NCBI RefSeq assembly: GCF_017315945.1 | Contig: NZ_JAFLWI010000013.1 | Location: 1-49,691, forward strand | Length of the DNA: 49,691 nt | Origin: Candidatus Enterococcus courvalinii | GTDB taxonomy: Bacteria; Bacillota; Bacilli; Lactobacillales; Enterococcaceae | Direction of reading: 5' to 3' | In this document: piece after piece, positions 1 through 8,106 of the stretch | Layout of the letters: each line of letters opens with the position of its first letter | How positions within the stretch are numbered: position 1 is the first letter of the stretch | Notes under the pieces: model-generated | The model's database searches: none | The model's input: the letters and a program-made list of their open reading frames with translations, nothing else | Told to the model about the DNA's origin: nothing | Translations under genes and position numbers: made by a program

Positions 1-162
1 ACCACAACAGATTCAAGCAGTACAACGGATACGACAAGTAGTACGACAGAATCAAGCAGTACAACGGATACAACAAGTACTAACACAACAGATTCAAGCA
101 GTACAACGGATACGACAAGTAGTACGACAGAATCAAGCAGTACAACGGATACAACAAGTACT
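1..162 (+). repeat. 81-bp tandem coding repeat
   Basis: Copies 1-81 and 82-162 differ at a single base (acc versus aac at their first codon). A third, shortened copy starts at 163 and another at 223, then the repeat decays. Each full unit encodes 27 residues rich in T, S, D and E. Near identity implies recent duplication or gene conversion, and copy number is likely to vary between strains. Confidence 0.9.
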
Positions 163-582
163 AACACAACAGACTCAAGTAGCACGACAGATTCAAGCAG
201 TACGACGGATACAACAAGTACTAACACAACAGATTCGAGCAGTACAACGGATACGACAAGAAACACCACAGATACAACAAACAGTACGATAGATTCAAGC
301 AGTACCCCAGATATAAGCAGTACTACGTTTTACTCGAATACTACGACAGGTAGCAATAATGGGAATTCTGATACAAGCCGTTCGGTAGAAAAAGAGAATC
401 GTTTGGGAGTTAACACGAGTCGTTCGTCTAATTCAACAACAGGCAGTTTTGAAGAGTCTAAAAAGAAACTCCCCAAAACAAATGATGCGTCTAAACCTTT
501 GATTGCGTGGGCGGGAGTTGGTACGATTGTGCTTGTCTTACTTACTTTCTGGTACCGCAAAAATAAAAAAACGAATCAGTAA
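1..582 (+). CDS. LPXTG-anchored Ser/Thr/Asp-repeat surface protein, C-terminal part
   Basis: Partial gene: an open frame runs from base 1 to the TAA at 580-582, with the start outside the window (193 codons visible). The first ~110 residues are low-complexity repeats of Thr, Ser and Asp (units such as DSSSTTDTTS). A short spacer, a sortase motif LPKTN, a hydrophobic stretch (AWAGVGTIVLVLLTFW) and a basic tail (RKNKKTNQ) follow, which is the classical C-terminal wall-sorting signal. The repeats should act as an extended stalk that carries an N-terminal domain, not visible here, out through the peptidoglycan. At DNA level the stalk is built of 81-bp repeats (see repeat entry). The function of the missing N-terminus is unknown; adhesin is a guess from architecture only. 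Confidence 0.9.
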   Translation, partial: TTTDSSSTTDTTSSTTESSSTTDTTSTNTTDSSSTTDTTSSTTESSSTTDTTSTNTTDSSSTTDSSSTTDTTSTNTTDSSSTTDTTRNTTDTTNSTIDSSSTPDISSTTFYSNTTTGSNNGNSDTSRSVEKENRLGVNTSRSSNSTTGSFEESKKKLPKTNDASKPLIAWAGVGTIVLVLLTFWYRKNKKTNQ

Positions 583-610
583 AATTCTGATCCGTTGAAA
601 GCAGATTATG

Positions 611-647
611 AAAAAAAGTCTGAGATGATTTTATCTCAGACTTTTTT
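611..647. terminator. bidirectional intrinsic terminator
   Basis: Inverted repeat AAAAAAGTCTGAGAT / ATCTCAGACTTTTTT (612-626 and 633-647) lies between the converging LPXTG gene and the immunity-like gene. It has T-runs on both strands, so it can serve both. Confidence 0.85.
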
Positions 648-654
648 GTTTTGG

Positions 655-954
655 TTAAAACCAGAGCGGAAGTAGCATGGCGGCAACAGCAGTACCTTGA
701 TAAATTTCTGCGTCATGTTTTAGTTGATAATATAGTTTGATAACTGCTTCCGGAAGTTGTTGCTTATTTTCAAGATAGTTAAGTGTGATTGCATGGCAAA
801 GTTTTGTAGCCACTAGTTTCGTATTTTCCGTTTTTTCTAATTCTTGTGCAGCATCAAAAATCATTTCTTTGATTTTTGGCATCTTGGTGACTTCTTCATC
901 TGAATAAGCAGAACTTAATTGATCCATCATGAGTGTGAATTTTTTTTCAGACAT
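655..954 (-). CDS. putative bacteriocin immunity protein (EntA-immunity-like)
   Basis: 99-residue soluble, mostly helical, charged protein with no signal peptide. Length, helix pattern and sequence style (N-terminal MSEKKFTLMMDQLSSAY, then paired amphipathic helices) fit the enterocin A/pediocin-like immunity family, cytoplasmic four-helix bundles that protect the cell's mannose-PTS from class IIa bacteriocins. The start has a strong Shine-Dalgarno AAGGAG seven bases upstream. No bacteriocin precursor (double-glycine leader, YGNGV motif) or exporter is visible nearby, so this would be an orphan immunity gene giving cross-protection. The family assignment is by eye; another small helical stress protein is possible. 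Confidence 0.55.
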   Translation of the reverse strand: MSEKKFTLMMDQLSSAYSDEEVTKMPKIKEMIFDAAQELEKTENTKLVATKLCHAITLNYLENKQQLPEAVIKLYYQLKHDAEIYQGTAVAAMLLPLWF

Positions 955-1839
955 TGAATCATCTCCTTGTGATTAGCGTAGCACTTTTCCCTAATGAACT
1001 CAAAAGAAAAATCCTTAAATAAGAGGAATAGTTTCTTCCGTTTTTGTTGATTCTGCTACTTAAGAGCTGTCCTCGTAAAATAAATGATAAAAAAACAATT
1101 ATTTAAAAATCAAATAATTAGTTTTTATATTTTTATTAGTTTGTATGTGTGATTTTTTAATCATAATGTCATTTTAGTGGTTAATCTATAGTTACTTTGC
1201 TTAAAGTTGTTTTTCAACCGTATTTTTTTGTTATCGAGTAACTATATCCCTCTTTTTTTATCTATAATTTATTATTTTAGTTTGATGAAAAGTATATTAT
1301 AAAAGAGTTTTTGTTGACATTTTTATTTTTCTAAGTTATTTTAATATTACGTGATGAAAGCGCGAACACATAGTATTTTATACAGTGTCATTACGGTTTT
1401 TAGACTGAGTTTGTTCAAAAATACATATTTATAACCGGTGTTTTTTATTAGAAAAAATATTTATTTATTAGAAAAGGTGAGTGGAAAATTAGTTTGTTTC
1501 GTTTTAAGGATAAAAATATGACTTGAAACTAAGTAAAAATTTTTCCAACGAATTGCGTTCCTATGTCTAGGTAAAATTTGAATGGAATTTATCTGTGTTC
1601 GTTTGCTAATATAATTTGTGTTCCAAGGCGTACTACGCAAAAAAGACAAATTTCTTTGGAACAAAGCGTTATGTTTGAAAATAATACTATTCTTTTTATG
1701 ACGACTACATAACCAAATTTAGGTAACCTCGTGTAGGTAAGACTAGAAGTAAAGTGTTTTACCTTATCTGAATTTGACTTGGAAGTATTCATTTGAAAAA
1801 TAGTTTTATTGAAAAAAATAAAAAAAGGGAGATACAAAA
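955..1839. other. 885-bp AT-rich spacer with possible leader/regulatory elements
   Basis: No convincing gene on either strand; short frames here lack ribosome sites and have biased low-complexity composition. Visible elements are: a 10-bp inverted repeat TATAGTTACT / AGTAACTATA (1187-1196, 1237-1246) enclosing a GTTG-TTTTT-CAAC hairpin and followed by a T-run; a promoter-like TTGACA (1314-1319) with TATTTT 17 bases on (1337-1342); and a direct repeat TTTATTAGAAAA at 1444-1455 and 1464-1475, exactly 20 bp apart. If the promoter is used, the surface locus has a ~490-nt untranslated leader. Confidence 0.5.
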
Positions 1840-2454
1840 ATGGTAAAAAAATTACTAGTTAGTACATTAATTTTAGGTGGGGTTGTTTTGGCTCCAATTA
1901 CGGCAAGTGCGTGGGAAGCAGGAGAAGTAGATCCGAATACACCAAGTGAAACAGTTAAAGGCCAAGATGGTAAAGAAGTGACAGTCAATGGTTGGATTGG
2001 TGCTTGGGACTCTACTGATCCAGAATCACCAGATCCAACTGATCCAGAAGATCCAACAGTCATCGACATCACAGTTCCAACAACTGTTTTATATGCAAAT
2101 AGTGTAGATGACGCTGGGAAGCCAACATCTACAATTATTTCACCAACATACAAATTAACCAATAATTCAACATCAAATGATGTAAAAGTTTCTGTTGATA
2201 GTTTTTCAGCAAAAGGTGTTGATGTCAAACAAGACTTGTCAGTTGTTGCAGAAGGTGAAGCGGCAATTGCTTTACAAACAAAAGCAGGTCAAATGCTAAA
2301 TGCACGAAGAACCTTAGTAACTGTTCCTAAAGATGGAGTGAAAAACTTCGAGTTCACAGGGAATATTGATCAAAGCGCATTTCCAACTGGGGACGGAGCA
2401 GCAGCTTTGAGACCTACATATTCAATGAATCTACACTTTACAGCAGTAAAATAA
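1840..2454 (+). CDS. small secreted surface protein, first gene of three-gene surface locus
   Basis: 204 residues. Signal peptide at 1-24 (KK, hydrophobic core, cleavage after TASA), then an acidic linker with DPxxPDPTDPEDP (57-72) and a C-terminal module (about 73-204) starting near IDITVPTTV and containing IISPTYKLTNNS. The same module ends the giant protein encoded at 3116-7936 (IISPVYKMENNS there), so the two are homologous at their C-termini. The layout recalls enterococcal WxL loci, where a small and a large protein share a wall-binding module, but I see no canonical WxL signature. Ribosome site AAAGGGAG lies ten bases before the ATG. Probably a non-covalently wall-associated partner of the large protein (inference). 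Confidence 0.75.
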   Translation: MVKKLLVSTLILGGVVLAPITASAWEAGEVDPNTPSETVKGQDGKEVTVNGWIGAWDSTDPESPDPTDPEDPTVIDITVPTTVLYANSVDDAGKPTSTIISPTYKLTNNSTSNDVKVSVDSFSAKGVDVKQDLSVVAEGEAAIALQTKAGQMLNARRTLVTVPKDGVKNFEFTGNIDQSAFPTGDGAAALRPTYSMNLHFTAVK

Positions 2455-2475
2455 GCAAATAAAGAGCTTTAGAGT

Positions 2476-2507
2476 AAAGGAGGGAGATTGATTAATCTTT
2501 CTCCTTT
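2476..2507 (+). terminator. possible attenuating hairpin between genes 1 and 2 of the surface locus
   Basis: AAAGGAGGGAGATT pairs with AATCTTTCTCCTTT around a short loop, followed by a broken T-rich stretch (TTTTCTGGGTTTT). This is weaker than a standard terminator. It could lower read-through so that the small protein is made in excess over the membrane and giant proteins, or it could protect an mRNA end. Confidence 0.4.
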
Positions 2508-2537
2508 TCTGGGTTTTGACATAGGGGGATATCAAGA

Positions 2538-3047
2538 ATGGTGGAACAAAAAGCAAATAAGAAGAAAAAAAGACGATTATTGATTTTATTACTGTTGTTG
2601 CTTATTGCATTAGGATCATTTTTTTCATTTTACTTTTTCAGAGAAACGCCGAAAGTTATCAGCGGATTGCCAGACGTTGAACAAAATTTAGAAAAAATGA
2701 CAGATGAAGAAATGTTAAAGTTCATGCAAACAGAAGTCGACAAAGACAACTTTAATATCAATTTGAAACATGAGATCGCAGTTTCAAAAGAAACGAATGT
2801 TGCTCAAATCTCGGTGAAAAACAAACCAACAAATGCCTACAGTATCCAAGTAGCCTATTTGTTGAAAGAAGGAAATGAACAGGTTTACAAATCTGGATTG
2901 ATTCCTGCAAATCGCCAATTAATGGAAGCCAAGCTAGCAAAAGATTTATCAGAGGGTAGTCATGAAGTAACGATTGTTTATACGATCTATGATGAAGAAA
3001 AGGAAATCAATCAATCGACAATCGACGGTGTTTTATATGTTAGTTAA
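2538..3047 (+). CDS. membrane-anchored protein, second gene of surface locus
   Basis: 169 residues. A lysine-rich cytoplasmic start (KANKKKKRR) is followed by one hydrophobic segment (about 14-34) and an external domain of ~135 residues (type II topology). The outer part has alternating beta-like stretches (AQISVKNKPTNAYSIQVAYLL; HEVTIVYTIYD) that resemble a small immunoglobulin-like or beta-sandwich fold. No family recognised. It lies 83 bp after gene 1, and its stop region overlaps possible starts of the giant gene. By position it takes the place held by the DUF916 membrane protein in WxL loci, suggesting a membrane tether for the secreted partners (inference). Confidence 0.7.
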   Translation: MVEQKANKKKKRRLLILLLLLLIALGSFFSFYFFRETPKVISGLPDVEQNLEKMTDEEMLKFMQTEVDKDNFNINLKHEIAVSKETNVAQISVKNKPTNAYSIQVAYLLKEGNEQVYKSGLIPANRQLMEAKLAKDLSEGSHEVTIVYTIYDEEKEINQSTIDGVLYVS

Positions 3048-3062
3048 TGAAGGAGGCGCTGT

Positions 3063-3119
3063 ATGATGAAAAAAGGATGGTGGAAGAAGACAGAAGGAAA
3101 AAGGATGAGCCGGAAATGA
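3063..3119 (+). CDS. possible 18-codon leader peptide upstream of giant surface gene
   Basis: The only good Shine-Dalgarno in the junction, AAGGAGG at 3050-3056, is spaced for ATG 3063. That frame reads MMKKGWWKKTEGKRMSRK and then TGA at 3117-3119. The TGA overlaps ATG 3116 of the giant gene (ATGA). Its basic, Trp-rich sequence looks like a genuine cytoplasmic N-terminus. It may be a translated leader coupling translation into the giant gene, or the true N-terminus displaced by a frameshift. Confidence 0.4.
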   Translation: MMKKGWWKKTEGKRMSRK

Positions 3120-6100
3120 AAAATAAACAAAAGATAATCATTTGGCTGATGTTACTGGCTTTATTATTTGCAGAAGTCGCTCAATTAGTCAGTGTGGGGA
3201 GTCAGATTGCGTGGGCGCAAGAAACAAGCGAAAGCCTCGAAACAACTAAAAATCAAGAGAATTCGGCATCAACACAACTACAGTCTGGAGAAACAACCGA
3301 AACAAGTCAAACTCAAGCGCAAACTAGTTCTCAGCAAGAAGAAAATGAAGGTTCATCAAAAACAAGAATATCTACTGAGGAAACGGTGGCTGAAAGTTCA
3401 ACAAAAGAGGAAGCTGCGTCACAGACATTGAAAACGAGCATCCAGACACAGGCGGGAAACGTTGACGATAACCCTGGTGCAAGCGTAGCTTTTGGGGAAG
3501 CAAAAAATTATTGGCTGAATGAAATAACAAATAGATTTGCAACAGCAAAACTTGGTAATTATGTAGGAGCCAAAGTCAATGTTAGATTTTACTTGCCTTG
3601 CGACAATGCACCCGTGACAAAATTATATTCAGATAGTCGTACCTATTACTGGCTATACAAGTCAAATGTTTACTTTACTGGGGTTGACTTTGACGGAGGT
3701 GGTGATGGTATTACCATCACTGGAAATACTTCCTTGGCAACCTTAGATGGTGTAACATACAACTACTTTAATTTTTTTATAGAACGAAAAAAAGCTGGAA
3801 AAGTTACTTTTCCCAGTCTAACTTTTATGTGTTCTGGAGATGTCCAAGCAGATGAATATGCTTGGACAAATGAGTGGTCATGGAATAAAGTTGATTACTA
3901 CGAGAAGGCTAGTAAGGATGTAACTTTGACTGGGTTAACCTGTGACCTTGAAAGTGGAGACATGCCTAGTCAATATTCTTGGATTTATGATAAGTGGCGA
4001 AAAGCATCCATTCAAACAATAGCAAATAATTTATCCAATGCCTTGAAATCCAATTATCGTAAGTTAGGAAAAAATGTGAATGATACTGTGAATTTTACGG
4101 TTGAAAGTAAAGCAAGCGAAAGCATTCAAGATACAGTTACTTTTTCTGGGGACTATGTCTCTGACTTGTCTCAATTTCAAGTTAACTTATCCAGTAACTT
4201 TTCTAACTATGTTCAACTTGAAAAGACTGGGTCTACTGGAACACAAATAAATTATCGAATGAAGCGAATCAAAGCAGGAGACGTGACAGGCAACTGTTCG
4301 TTAACGTTGAATACACGTCATGATGCTGAGGGACGTACTATGTCGATTTATGATGGCTCTTTATTTTATTGGGCATTACCGATAACTAATATTCCATTAG
4401 ACTCAATTTCAGTAGATTTTACAGATGATCAACAAATTTGGGCAGACCCACTGGAACAAACGATAGTACTTGGAGCTGGAGTATTCTTAAGCGAAATACC
4501 AGATGTTTCAAAGATGATTACAAACGTACGTTTAGAAGATGGCACCCCCCTCAATGCTTCCGAGTACACAGCGCAGATTGTATCGTGTCCCACTTTTGAT
4601 AACATGGCTATTACTGAAAAGATTGTAGTGGAGTTAACACGTAAAACAACTGGTGTAGTAAGTACAGTAAATGTGCCGGTCAAAATGTCGTGGGGGAATA
4701 CGATCCAGCTTCGTGGAGTTGGTAATCATACGACAGGTGCCTATACATTACATAAAGCAGGTGGCTCTTACTACGTCCGTTCAAGTTATGGAGAAAATAA
4801 AGGCTACGTAACGTCGGGTATCCACAACTATTTTACTGGCACCCCTTATCAATCGATTACTTTGCTAAGAGGAACTGGCAGAATCGATCAACTAAATAGC
4901 ACGTACTATAAAGAATTCAATGGGGAAGTCACTACGAATGAGGTAGTAAATAGTTTTAGCGCACAACAAGAAGTTCAAATTGGCGATGTTGTTAAAATTT
5001 GGCATAAGGAACAACATCGTAATACTTTTTCCCATAATGGTAGTTATAACATAAAGTATGCAGATGAAGGCGAAGGTGAAACTTACTTTGCGGTTACTGA
5101 TGGGGGCTTTGTCCCTTATCGCTTGAATAAATTAGAACCAAAAGAAATGACGATTTCTACAACTACATCAAATAGTGAACTGGATCAGAAGAAAGGCGAC
5201 ATGATCGATTTTAAAGGGATGAGTGGAAACGGTTTGAAAGTTTCTAAGATCACTGAGTATCCTGATCGTTCTAATATGGGAACGTCAAAAGGAAAAGTCT
5301 TAGTGGAAGAAACGATTTCAAATGTGACACATACCTATGAATACGAGGTGTCTTTCAAAGTTACAGATGATCGGCAAATCTGGGCAGATCCAGTGGAACA
5401 AACAATTGAATTAGGGACATGGACAGGTGAACTAGCTGTAGATAAAATGGTTACCAATGTTCGCTTAGATGATGGCACAGTCCTAGATTCAAGCGAATAT
5501 ACAGCCAAAGTAGCTTGGGCGCCTAATCTTGATAATTTGACAGTAACCGATAAAATCGAAGTCGAATTAACAAGAAATGCGACACAAGCAGTTACCAAAG
5601 TCCAAGTTCCAGTTAAAGTAACGTGGGGAAATACGATCCAACTACGCGGAGTAAGCAACAAAACAACAGGAGCCTATACATTGCATAAAATAGGTGACTC
5701 CTACTATATACGTTCAAGTTATGGAGAAAATAAAAACTATGCACCAGCTGGGATTCATAACAGTTTTGTTGGGACACCCTATCAGTCGATTACCTTGTTA
5801 AGAGGAACTGGCAGAATCGATCAATTAGCTAGTACGTATGATCAAAAATTCAATGGGGACGAGACCACTGATGATATTGTGAATAACTTTGGAACAAATA
5901 AACAGCAATTAGTTCAAGTTGGTGATGTTGTTAAAATTTGGCATAAGGAACAGTGGCGGAATACCTATGTCAAAAATGGAGCAGAAATCAATTATTTACC
6001 AAAAGATGAAGCAGTTGCTTATTTTGCCGTCACTGAGAAGGGGTTTGAACCGTACCGCTTAAATCAGTTGGAGCCGAAAGAGATGACGATTCTGTCCACG

Positions 6101-7936
6101 ATGACAGATGAAGAATTGGATAAACAAGCTGGCGACATGATCGATTTCAAAGGGATGAATGGAAATGGGTTGAAAGTTTCTAAGATCACTGAATATCCAG
6201 ATCGATCCAAAACAGGAACGTCAAAAGGAAAAGTCCTAGTGGAAGAGACGATTGCTAATGTGACCCGCACCTATGAATACGAAGTGACATTTCACGTTTT
6301 AGCAGATTTAAATGTTTCAGCAAAACAAATAGCAGATATTCCTTTAGGCACAACATTATCAAATGATGCAAAAGAATATGTCACAGTTACTTCTACTCCA
6401 GAAGATGAAGGGCAATTAACTTTTGAATGGGTAAGTGATCCAATTAGTGGGATGGCTGTCGGTACTCATCAAGCAACAGTTCGCGTGACGAGTCCAACAT
6501 ATCAAATATCTAAAGAGATAACTATCGACTACAAGGTCTTGTATGGGAACACAATCGTGATGGGAAATAATTCAACGATTGCATTAAGTTTGTTAACGAA
6601 TGGGGGCGCACCCAAATTAGTTGCGTCATCTAGTTCAACTGAATCAAAATTGAGCCTACGTCCATCTATTGGCATTTACCGAAATTCATTGGTAAATTCA
6701 CTAACTTCGCTTAAGACAGATACAGTTTACCAGAAACCCGAACAGTTAGCAGAAACTTGGAATAGTTCGATGGCTAATCAGAACTATTCTTATGGTGATG
6801 TTTTAGTTGCTTCAGCTTTTAATAGAGATGATACAAGCTGGTCTTTACGTGGAGCAGAAACTTATGTTAGCCGAAATGAAATGCTTGTCAAAGAATCAGA
6901 AGGTTATGATGACGCATTTTATGAATTAACACCAACTGGTTACTCATTGTTGCATATCAATCGTTTGACATCAAAACTCCAAGAAATTGAGCAAGGAACA
7001 ACGGAGGAAGAACTAGATAAGCGAGTAAGTGAGTTTCTTTCAACCGAAAATTATGACAACATTCAAGTCAAAGGATTTTCAATGTATCCAGACACATCAA
7101 AAGTAGGTGGAAGCACATCGATTATTACTGTTTCAGAAACACTAAAAAGCGGTGGTACTTTTGACTATGAATATCCAGTATCATTTCTGATCAAAGCACC
7201 AAACTTGACCTTAACAACGAACTTATCAGTTACGAATCTGTCTAGGACAGAAGAGGAAACAAAAGTTGGCGATGAGTTGCTTTATGTATACACATTAACG
7301 AATGACAGTCCAATAGGTTTGCTAAAAGCAGGAAACTTGTCTGTTGCATTACCTGAAGGATTGGAAACAGAAACACCTTCAGACTTAACTGTTCCTTTAA
7401 CAGAGTTAGCGGTGGGAGAAACAGTTACTCATCAGTTCAAAGTGAAAGTAACAGAAAAAGCTCTTGATCAAAATCCAGTCGTCAAAGTGACGGGAAAAGC
7501 AACCAATGAAAGTACAGTCGAGCAAGAAATACCTGAAACAACGGTCGAAGTACCTGGGAGCTTAGTTAGTGGGTTCGATCCATCTGAGATCAATCTGACT
7601 ATTCCGACCAAAATGAACTTTGGCGCAGAGAAAGATCAAATCATTTCTCCTGTATATAAGATGGAGAATAATTCAACGACACCTGTTGAAGTAATGGTCG
7701 ATCAATTTACACCTGATCAAAATCTGAAAGGGAAAAATCTTTTATTAAATGTAACCTCTGAAGGACAGTCTGTTACTTTATATGAAAACGAACAAGGTAT
7801 CAATCAACTTCAATTCTTGTTGACGCTTGGTTCAGAAGAAATCAAACAACTTTCATTTAGTGGCTCTGTTAATCAACAGACAGAAGTATCAAAATCTTCT
7901 TCCACACTGAGGTTAAGATTTAAGACCATAAAATAA
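3116..7936 (+). CDS. giant secreted repeat surface protein, third gene of surface locus
   Basis: 1606 residues from ATG 3116, chosen because a signal peptide starts directly there (KNKQK, hydrophobic core, cleavage near AWA at 32). An upstream in-frame ATG at 3047 would add 23 charged residues and has no ribosome site. Order: Ser/Thr/Gln/Glu-rich linker (~33-120); a unique N-terminal domain with four Cys (~120-435); two 314-residue repeats (436-749 and 750-~1063), each with WGNTIQLRG, SSYGEN and GTPYQSITLLRGTGRIDQL; an Ig-like stretch (~1064-1138); a degenerate third repeat (~1139-1360); a beta-rich region; and a C-terminal module (1481-1606) shared with the small protein at 1840-2454. No LPXTG or C-terminal membrane segment. 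The repeats somewhat resemble the putative mucin/carbohydrate-binding module, a low-confidence match. Probably a wall-retained adhesin. Confidence 0.8.
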   Translation: MKNKQKIIIWLMLLALLFAEVAQLVSVGSQIAWAQETSESLETTKNQENSASTQLQSGETTETSQTQAQTSSQQEENEGSSKTRISTEETVAESSTKEEAASQTLKTSIQTQAGNVDDNPGASVAFGEAKNYWLNEITNRFATAKLGNYVGAKVNVRFYLPCDNAPVTKLYSDSRTYYWLYKSNVYFTGVDFDGGGDGITITGNTSLATLDGVTYNYFNFFIERKKAGKVTFPSLTFMCSGDVQADEYAWTNEWSWNKVDYYEKASKDVTLTGLTCDLESGDMPSQYSWIYDKWRKASIQTIANNLSNALKSNYRKLGKNVNDTVNFTVESKASESIQDTVTFSGDYVSDLSQFQVNLSSNFSNYVQLEKTGSTGTQINYRMKRIKAGDVTGNCSLTLNTRHDAEGRTMSIYDGSLFYWALPITNIPLDSISVDFTDDQQIWADPLEQTIVLGAGVFLSEIPDVSKMITNVRLEDGTPLNASEYTAQIVSCPTFDNMAITEKIVVELTRKTTGVVSTVNVPVKMSWGNTIQLRGVGNHTTGAYTLHKAGGSYYVRSSYGENKGYVTSGIHNYFTGTPYQSITLLRGTGRIDQLNSTYYKEFNGEVTTNEVVNSFSAQQEVQIGDVVKIWHKEQHRNTFSHNGSYNIKYADEGEGETYFAVTDGGFVPYRLNKLEPKEMTISTTTSNSELDQKKGDMIDFKGMSGNGLKVSKITEYPDRSNMGTSKGKVLVEETISNVTHTYEYEVSFKVTDDRQIWADPVEQTIELGTWTGELAVDKMVTNVRLDDGTVLDSSEYTAKVAWAPNLDNLTVTDKIEVELTRNATQAVTKVQVPVKVTWGNTIQLRGVSNKTTGAYTLHKIGDSYYIRSSYGENKNYAPAGIHNSFVGTPYQSITLLRGTGRIDQLASTYDQKFNGDETTDDIVNNFGTNKQQLVQVGDVVKIWHKEQWRNTYVKNGAEINYLPKDEAVAYFAVTEKGFEPYRLNQLEPKEMTILSTMTDEELDKQAGDMIDFKGMNGNGLKVSKITEYPDRSKTGTSKGKVLVEETIANVTRTYEYEVTFHVLADLNVSAKQIADIPLGTTLSNDAKEYVTVTSTPEDEGQLTFEWVSDPISGMAVGTHQATVRVTSPTYQISKEITIDYKVLYGNTIVMGNNSTIALSLLTNGGAPKLVASSSSTESKLSLRPSIGIYRNSLVNSLTSLKTDTVYQKPEQLAETWNSSMANQNYSYGDVLVASAFNRDDTSWSLRGAETYVSRNEMLVKESEGYDDAFYELTPTGYSLLHINRLTSKLQEIEQGTTEEELDKRVSEFLSTENYDNIQVKGFSMYPDTSKVGGSTSIITVSETLKSGGTFDYEYPVSFLIKAPNLTLTTNLSVTNLSRTEEETKVGDELLYVYTLTNDSPIGLLKAGNLSVALPEGLETETPSDLTVPLTELAVGETVTHQFKVKVTEKALDQNPVVKVTGKATNESTVEQEIPETTVEVPGSLVSGFDPSEINLTIPTKMNFGAEKDQIISPVYKMENNSTTPVEVMVDQFTPDQNLKGKNLLLNVTSEGQSVTLYENEQGINQLQFLLTLGSEEIKQLSFSGSVNQQTEVSKSSSTLRLRFKTIK
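4421..6301 (+). repeat. two 942-bp/314-residue coding repeats
   Basis: The unit starting acagatgatc at 4421 recurs at 5363 in the same frame. Both copies run from WADPxEQTIxLG through TYEYEV. They are clearly homologous but diverged (many synonymous and coding differences), so the duplication is old. A third, more degenerate copy follows after an Ig-like insert (about 6531-7195). Confidence 0.85.
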
Positions 7937-7940
7937 TATG

Positions 7941-7982
7941 TAAAAAGGTGGCTACAATCTTAGAACGTAGTCACCTTTTTTT
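7941..7982 (+). terminator. terminator of the surface locus
   Basis: AAAAAGGTGGCTAC (7942-7955) pairs with GTAGTCACCTTTTT (7967-7980) with one G-T pair, followed by more T. It directly follows the giant gene and closes the three-gene unit. Confidence 0.85.
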
Positions 7983-8106
7983 GTTTCAAAATGACTGAGG
8001 GTTTATGGAAATGAGGAATTAGTGAAAAAATGTACAAAACTATTGAAAACGGTTGATTTAACTGTAAAGTAGTAAAAGGAATAGAAAAGTTAAAGGAGAG
8101 ATTTTT

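Noticed and set aside
1461-1837. Minus-strand frames of 67 and 82 codons in the AT-rich spacer
   Set aside because: Composition-driven, no ribosome sites, mutually overlapping; the sequence is more likely the leader of the surface locus.
3116-7936. Classical WxL protein
   Set aside because: I could not find the W-x-L signature at the C-terminus; the shared module is different by eye, although a distant relation cannot be excluded.
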